The position numbers were made by a program, and so were the translations under genes. This document shows, one piece after another, positions 62,087 to 64,000 of a stretch of DNA of 64,000 nucleotides. This stretch comes from Alistipes sp. (lineage in GTDB: Bacteria; Bacteroidota; Bacteroidia; Bacteroidales; Rikenellaceae), in NCBI GenBank assembly GCA_022782405.1, contig JALFNK010000008.1, positions 62,001-126,000 on the forward strand. Direction: 5' to 3'. The notes beneath the pieces were generated by a model that was given only the letters and a program-made list of their open reading frames with translations, searched no databases and was not told the DNA's origin. Numbering within the stretch: the stretch's first letter is position 1; every line of letters starts with the position of its first letter.

Positions 62087-63475
62087 TTACGACCGGCATT
62101 TGGCGCGCAGTCGTTCGGCGATCGCCCCGCAGCAGGCATCGATGTTGCCCGCGCCGAACGAGATCACCACGTCGGTGGGCATCTCGGCCACCGTCCCGGC
62201 CAGCTGCTCGCGCGGCACGATGCGGCAGGGTACGCGCACAAGGCCGGCAATCAGTTCCGGACCGACCCCTTCGATCGGCTCCTCACGCGCCGGATAGATC
62301 GGCAGCAGCACCACCTCGTCGGCCAGCGACAGCGCCTCGGCGAACTCACGGTAAAGGTCGCGCGTACGGGTGTAGAGGTGCGGCTGGAAGAGTGCCGTGA
62401 TACGCCGTCCGGGGAACATCCGCCGTACGGAGGTGAGCGTCGCGGCCAGCTCGCGCGGATGGTGCGCATAGTCGTCCATATAGACCTGCTGCGGCGTATT
62501 GATGTAGAAGTCGAAACGGCGCTTCACTCCCGTAAAGGAGGCCAGCGCCTCGCGGATCCGCTCCTCGGAGAGCTCCGTCCCTTCGGCCTTCGCCGCGCAC
62601 CACACGGAAGCCACGGCCGCCACGGCATTTTCGATATTGACCCAGCCGGGGACACCCAGCGTGAGCTCCCCGATCACACCCGAGGGGGTTACCAGCTCGA
62701 AGCGGTAGTGGCCTCCCTCCCCGAGACGGATATTGCGCGCATAGAAGTCGCACGGCGTATCGTAGGCATAGCGGTATACGGTGATGCGCGGATTGTCGAG
62801 CGTGATCTCCACGCCCTGCTTGATAATGAGGCTGCCGCCCGGGCGGATCTGCCGCACGAACTGCGAGAAGGCCTCCTTGACCGCCTCGTGCGTGCCGTAG
62901 ATGTCCAGATGGTCGGCATCCGCGGAGGTTACGACCGCCACGTCGGGATAGAGGCGCAGGAACGAGCGGTCGAACTCGTCGGCCTCGACGGCCAGGCGCG
63001 GTCCGTCGCCCAGCACGAGGTTGCCGCCGAAATTCTTCGACAGACCGCCCAGAAAGGCCGAGCCGCCGCCCGTCAGCGCACGGTTGAGCCACGCCACGAG
63101 CGTCGTGGTGGTCGTCTTGCCGTGCGTGCCGGCCACGGCCATGACGTATTTTCCTTCGGCCAGGTGGCCGAGCATCTGCGAGCGCTTCTCGATCGTGAAG
63201 CCCTGCTCGCGGAAGTAGACGAATTCACCCAGATCGTGCGGCACGGCCGGCGTGTAGACCACGATCGTCGTGGCCGGATCGAGGAACGGGGCGGGGATCC
63301 GCCGCACGTCATCCTCGTAGTGGACCGAAGCCCCTTCGGTCTCAAGGGCCTCCGTGAGCGACGAGGGGGTCCGGTCGTATCCGGCAACCCGCCGGCCTTC
63401 GTGGAGGAAGTAGCGCGCCAGGGCGCTCATGCCGATGCCTCCGATTCCGAGAAAATAAACGTTTTCGAATTTCAT
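62087..63475 (-). CDS. murC: UDP-N-acetylmuramate--L-alanine ligase
   Basis: Adds the first amino acid of the peptidoglycan stem peptide. It has 462 residues from the ATG at 63475 (MKFENVYFLGIGGIGMSALA), whose G-x-G-G-x-G-M loop binds the UDP-sugar. The ATP site is VAGTHGKTTTTTLVAWL, with downstream VEADEFDRSFLRLYP and DYAHHPRELAATLTSVR. It lies between murG (28-base gap) and ftsQ (30-base gap). Confidence 0.97.
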   Translation of the reverse strand: MKFENVYFLGIGGIGMSALARYFLHEGRRVAGYDRTPSSLTEALETEGASVHYEDDVRRIPAPFLDPATTIVVYTPAVPHDLGEFVYFREQGFTIEKRSQMLGHLAEGKYVMAVAGTHGKTTTTTLVAWLNRALTGGGSAFLGGLSKNFGGNLVLGDGPRLAVEADEFDRSFLRLYPDVAVVTSADADHLDIYGTHEAVKEAFSQFVRQIRPGGSLIIKQGVEITLDNPRITVYRYAYDTPCDFYARNIRLGEGGHYRFELVTPSGVIGELTLGVPGWVNIENAVAAVASVWCAAKAEGTELSEERIREALASFTGVKRRFDFYINTPQQVYMDDYAHHPRELAATLTSVRRMFPGRRITALFQPHLYTRTRDLYREFAEALSLADEVVLLPIYPAREEPIEGVGPELIAGLVRVPCRIVPREQLAGTVAEMPTDVVISFGAGNIDACCGAIAERLRAKCRS

Positions 63476-63503
63476 ATCCTGTTTGCAAACCTTTTTTTCA
63501 ACA

Positions 63504-64000
63504 TCACTTTGCTTCTGCGGGCAGCAGCGCGGCAATCCGCTCCACGATGCGCTCCGCGGCGTCGGGACGTGCCAGTGCCTCGATGCGGCGGCTCATCTCC
63601 GCACGCCGCGCGGGGTCGCCGAGCAGCTCCACGGCCCGCTTCATCCCCTCCTCGCGGCACACGGCATCGGGGACAAGCAGCGCGGCACCCTTCGACTCGA
63701 GGGCCCGGGCATTCTTCGTCTGATGGTCCTCCGCCACATTGGGCGAGGGGACAAAGATCACCGGCTTGCCCACCAGGCAGAGCTCCGAGACCGTTCCCGC
63801 ACCGCTGCGCGAGACGACCACGTCGGCCGCGGCATAGGCGTAGTCCATGCGCTCGATGAAGGCCCCCTGCCAGACATGTCCGGCGGGATGTGCCGCCAGG
63901 AAGGCCTGCATCTCCCGCTCGTAGTATTTGCCCGTCTGCCAGATCACCTGCACGGGGGCCGTGCCGCCCGTTTCGAGAATCCAGTGCTTCATCATCTCGT
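63504..64000 (-). CDS. murG: Undecaprenyldiphospho-muramoylpentapeptide N-acetylglucosaminyltransferase (3' part)
   Basis: MurG makes lipid II from lipid I at the inner face of the membrane. Only the C-terminal GT-B half is inside the window; the gene continues past 64000. The UDP-GlcNAc-binding region is clear: DVVVSRSGAGTVSELCLVGK, then PVIFVPSPNVAEDHQTKNA. It ends AALLPAEAK. The visible N-terminal methionines are internal, not the start. Confidence 0.95.
   Translation of the reverse strand, partial: EMMKHWILETGGTAPVQVIWQTGKYYEREMQAFLAAHPAGHVWQGAFIERMDYAYAAADVVVSRSGAGTVSELCLVGKPVIFVPSPNVAEDHQTKNARALESKGAALLVPDAVCREEGMKRAVELLGDPARRAEMSRRIEALARPDAAERIVERIAALLPAEAK

Overview
The window is a gene-dense, GC-rich stretch of a Bacteroidetes chromosome with no mobile element, CRISPR array, rRNA or tRNA that I can see. 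Several things point to Bacteroidales, and the base composition and gene content suggest Alistipes (Rikenellaceae) or a close relative. The promoters carry the Bacteroidetes -7 box TAnnTTTG, often with TTTG or TTG about 18-21 bases upstream. Arginine is made through the N-succinylornithine route known from Bacteroides fragilis. The window also holds gldE and the families DUF4270, DUF4837, DUF4139 and DUF3098. The genus is inference; the phylum is well supported.

Layout. 1-8835 (minus): a fused str/S10 ribosomal operon, rpsL-rpsG-fusA-rpsJ-rplC-D-W-B-rpsS-rplV-rpsC-rplP-rpmC-rpsQ-rplN-rplX, with no tuf between fusA and rpsJ; rplX runs off the left edge. 9206-9694: dps with its own promoter and terminator. 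10231-15889 (plus): leuS, a secreted esterase-like hydrolase, prfA and a small periplasmic protein combining a TonB-receptor-plug-like stretch with a TonB C-terminal-like domain. 15915-19033: menA-xseA-xseB-methyltransferase, with ATGA overlaps at menA/xseA and xseB/methyltransferase. 19059-19715 (minus): hemolysin III family protein. 19796-22000: a RelA/SpoT homologue with degenerate hydrolase residues. 22039-30245: a nine-gene arginine cluster (GNAT, argG, argC, argD, argF', argB, M20 deacylase, argH, with the RSH directly upstream).

30311-37723: DUF4139 protein, efp, a NodB deacetylase, a DUF4837 lipoprotein, cardiolipin synthase and a lipoprotein that looks like a remote clan CD (gingipain/C25-like) peptidase. 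37836-39458: a NarL-type two-component pair. 39487-43566: surE, rplS with a long leader, an FucP-like sugar transporter and a polyprenyl synthetase. 43654-50033: YfhO, ftsX, DUF3098, uppP, truB and queA. 50079-56159: a half-length glycogen-synthase-like protein, a DUF4270 lipoprotein, topA and a secreted C1 peptidase. 56235-64000 (minus): murG-murC-ftsQ-ftsA-ftsZ followed by gldE and a phosphopantetheinyl transferase; murG runs off the right edge.

Most of the window is core genome: translation, arginine synthesis, and envelope and division machinery. No large unknown multi-gene system is evident. The best novelty candidates are single proteins or regulatory layouts: the C25-like lipoprotein, the degenerate-HD RSH placed before the arg cluster, the plug/TonB mini-protein, an about 110-residue helical insertion in FtsQ, an upstream reading frame overlapping the rplS start, and two promoters placed so close to start codons that the mRNAs may be leaderless.
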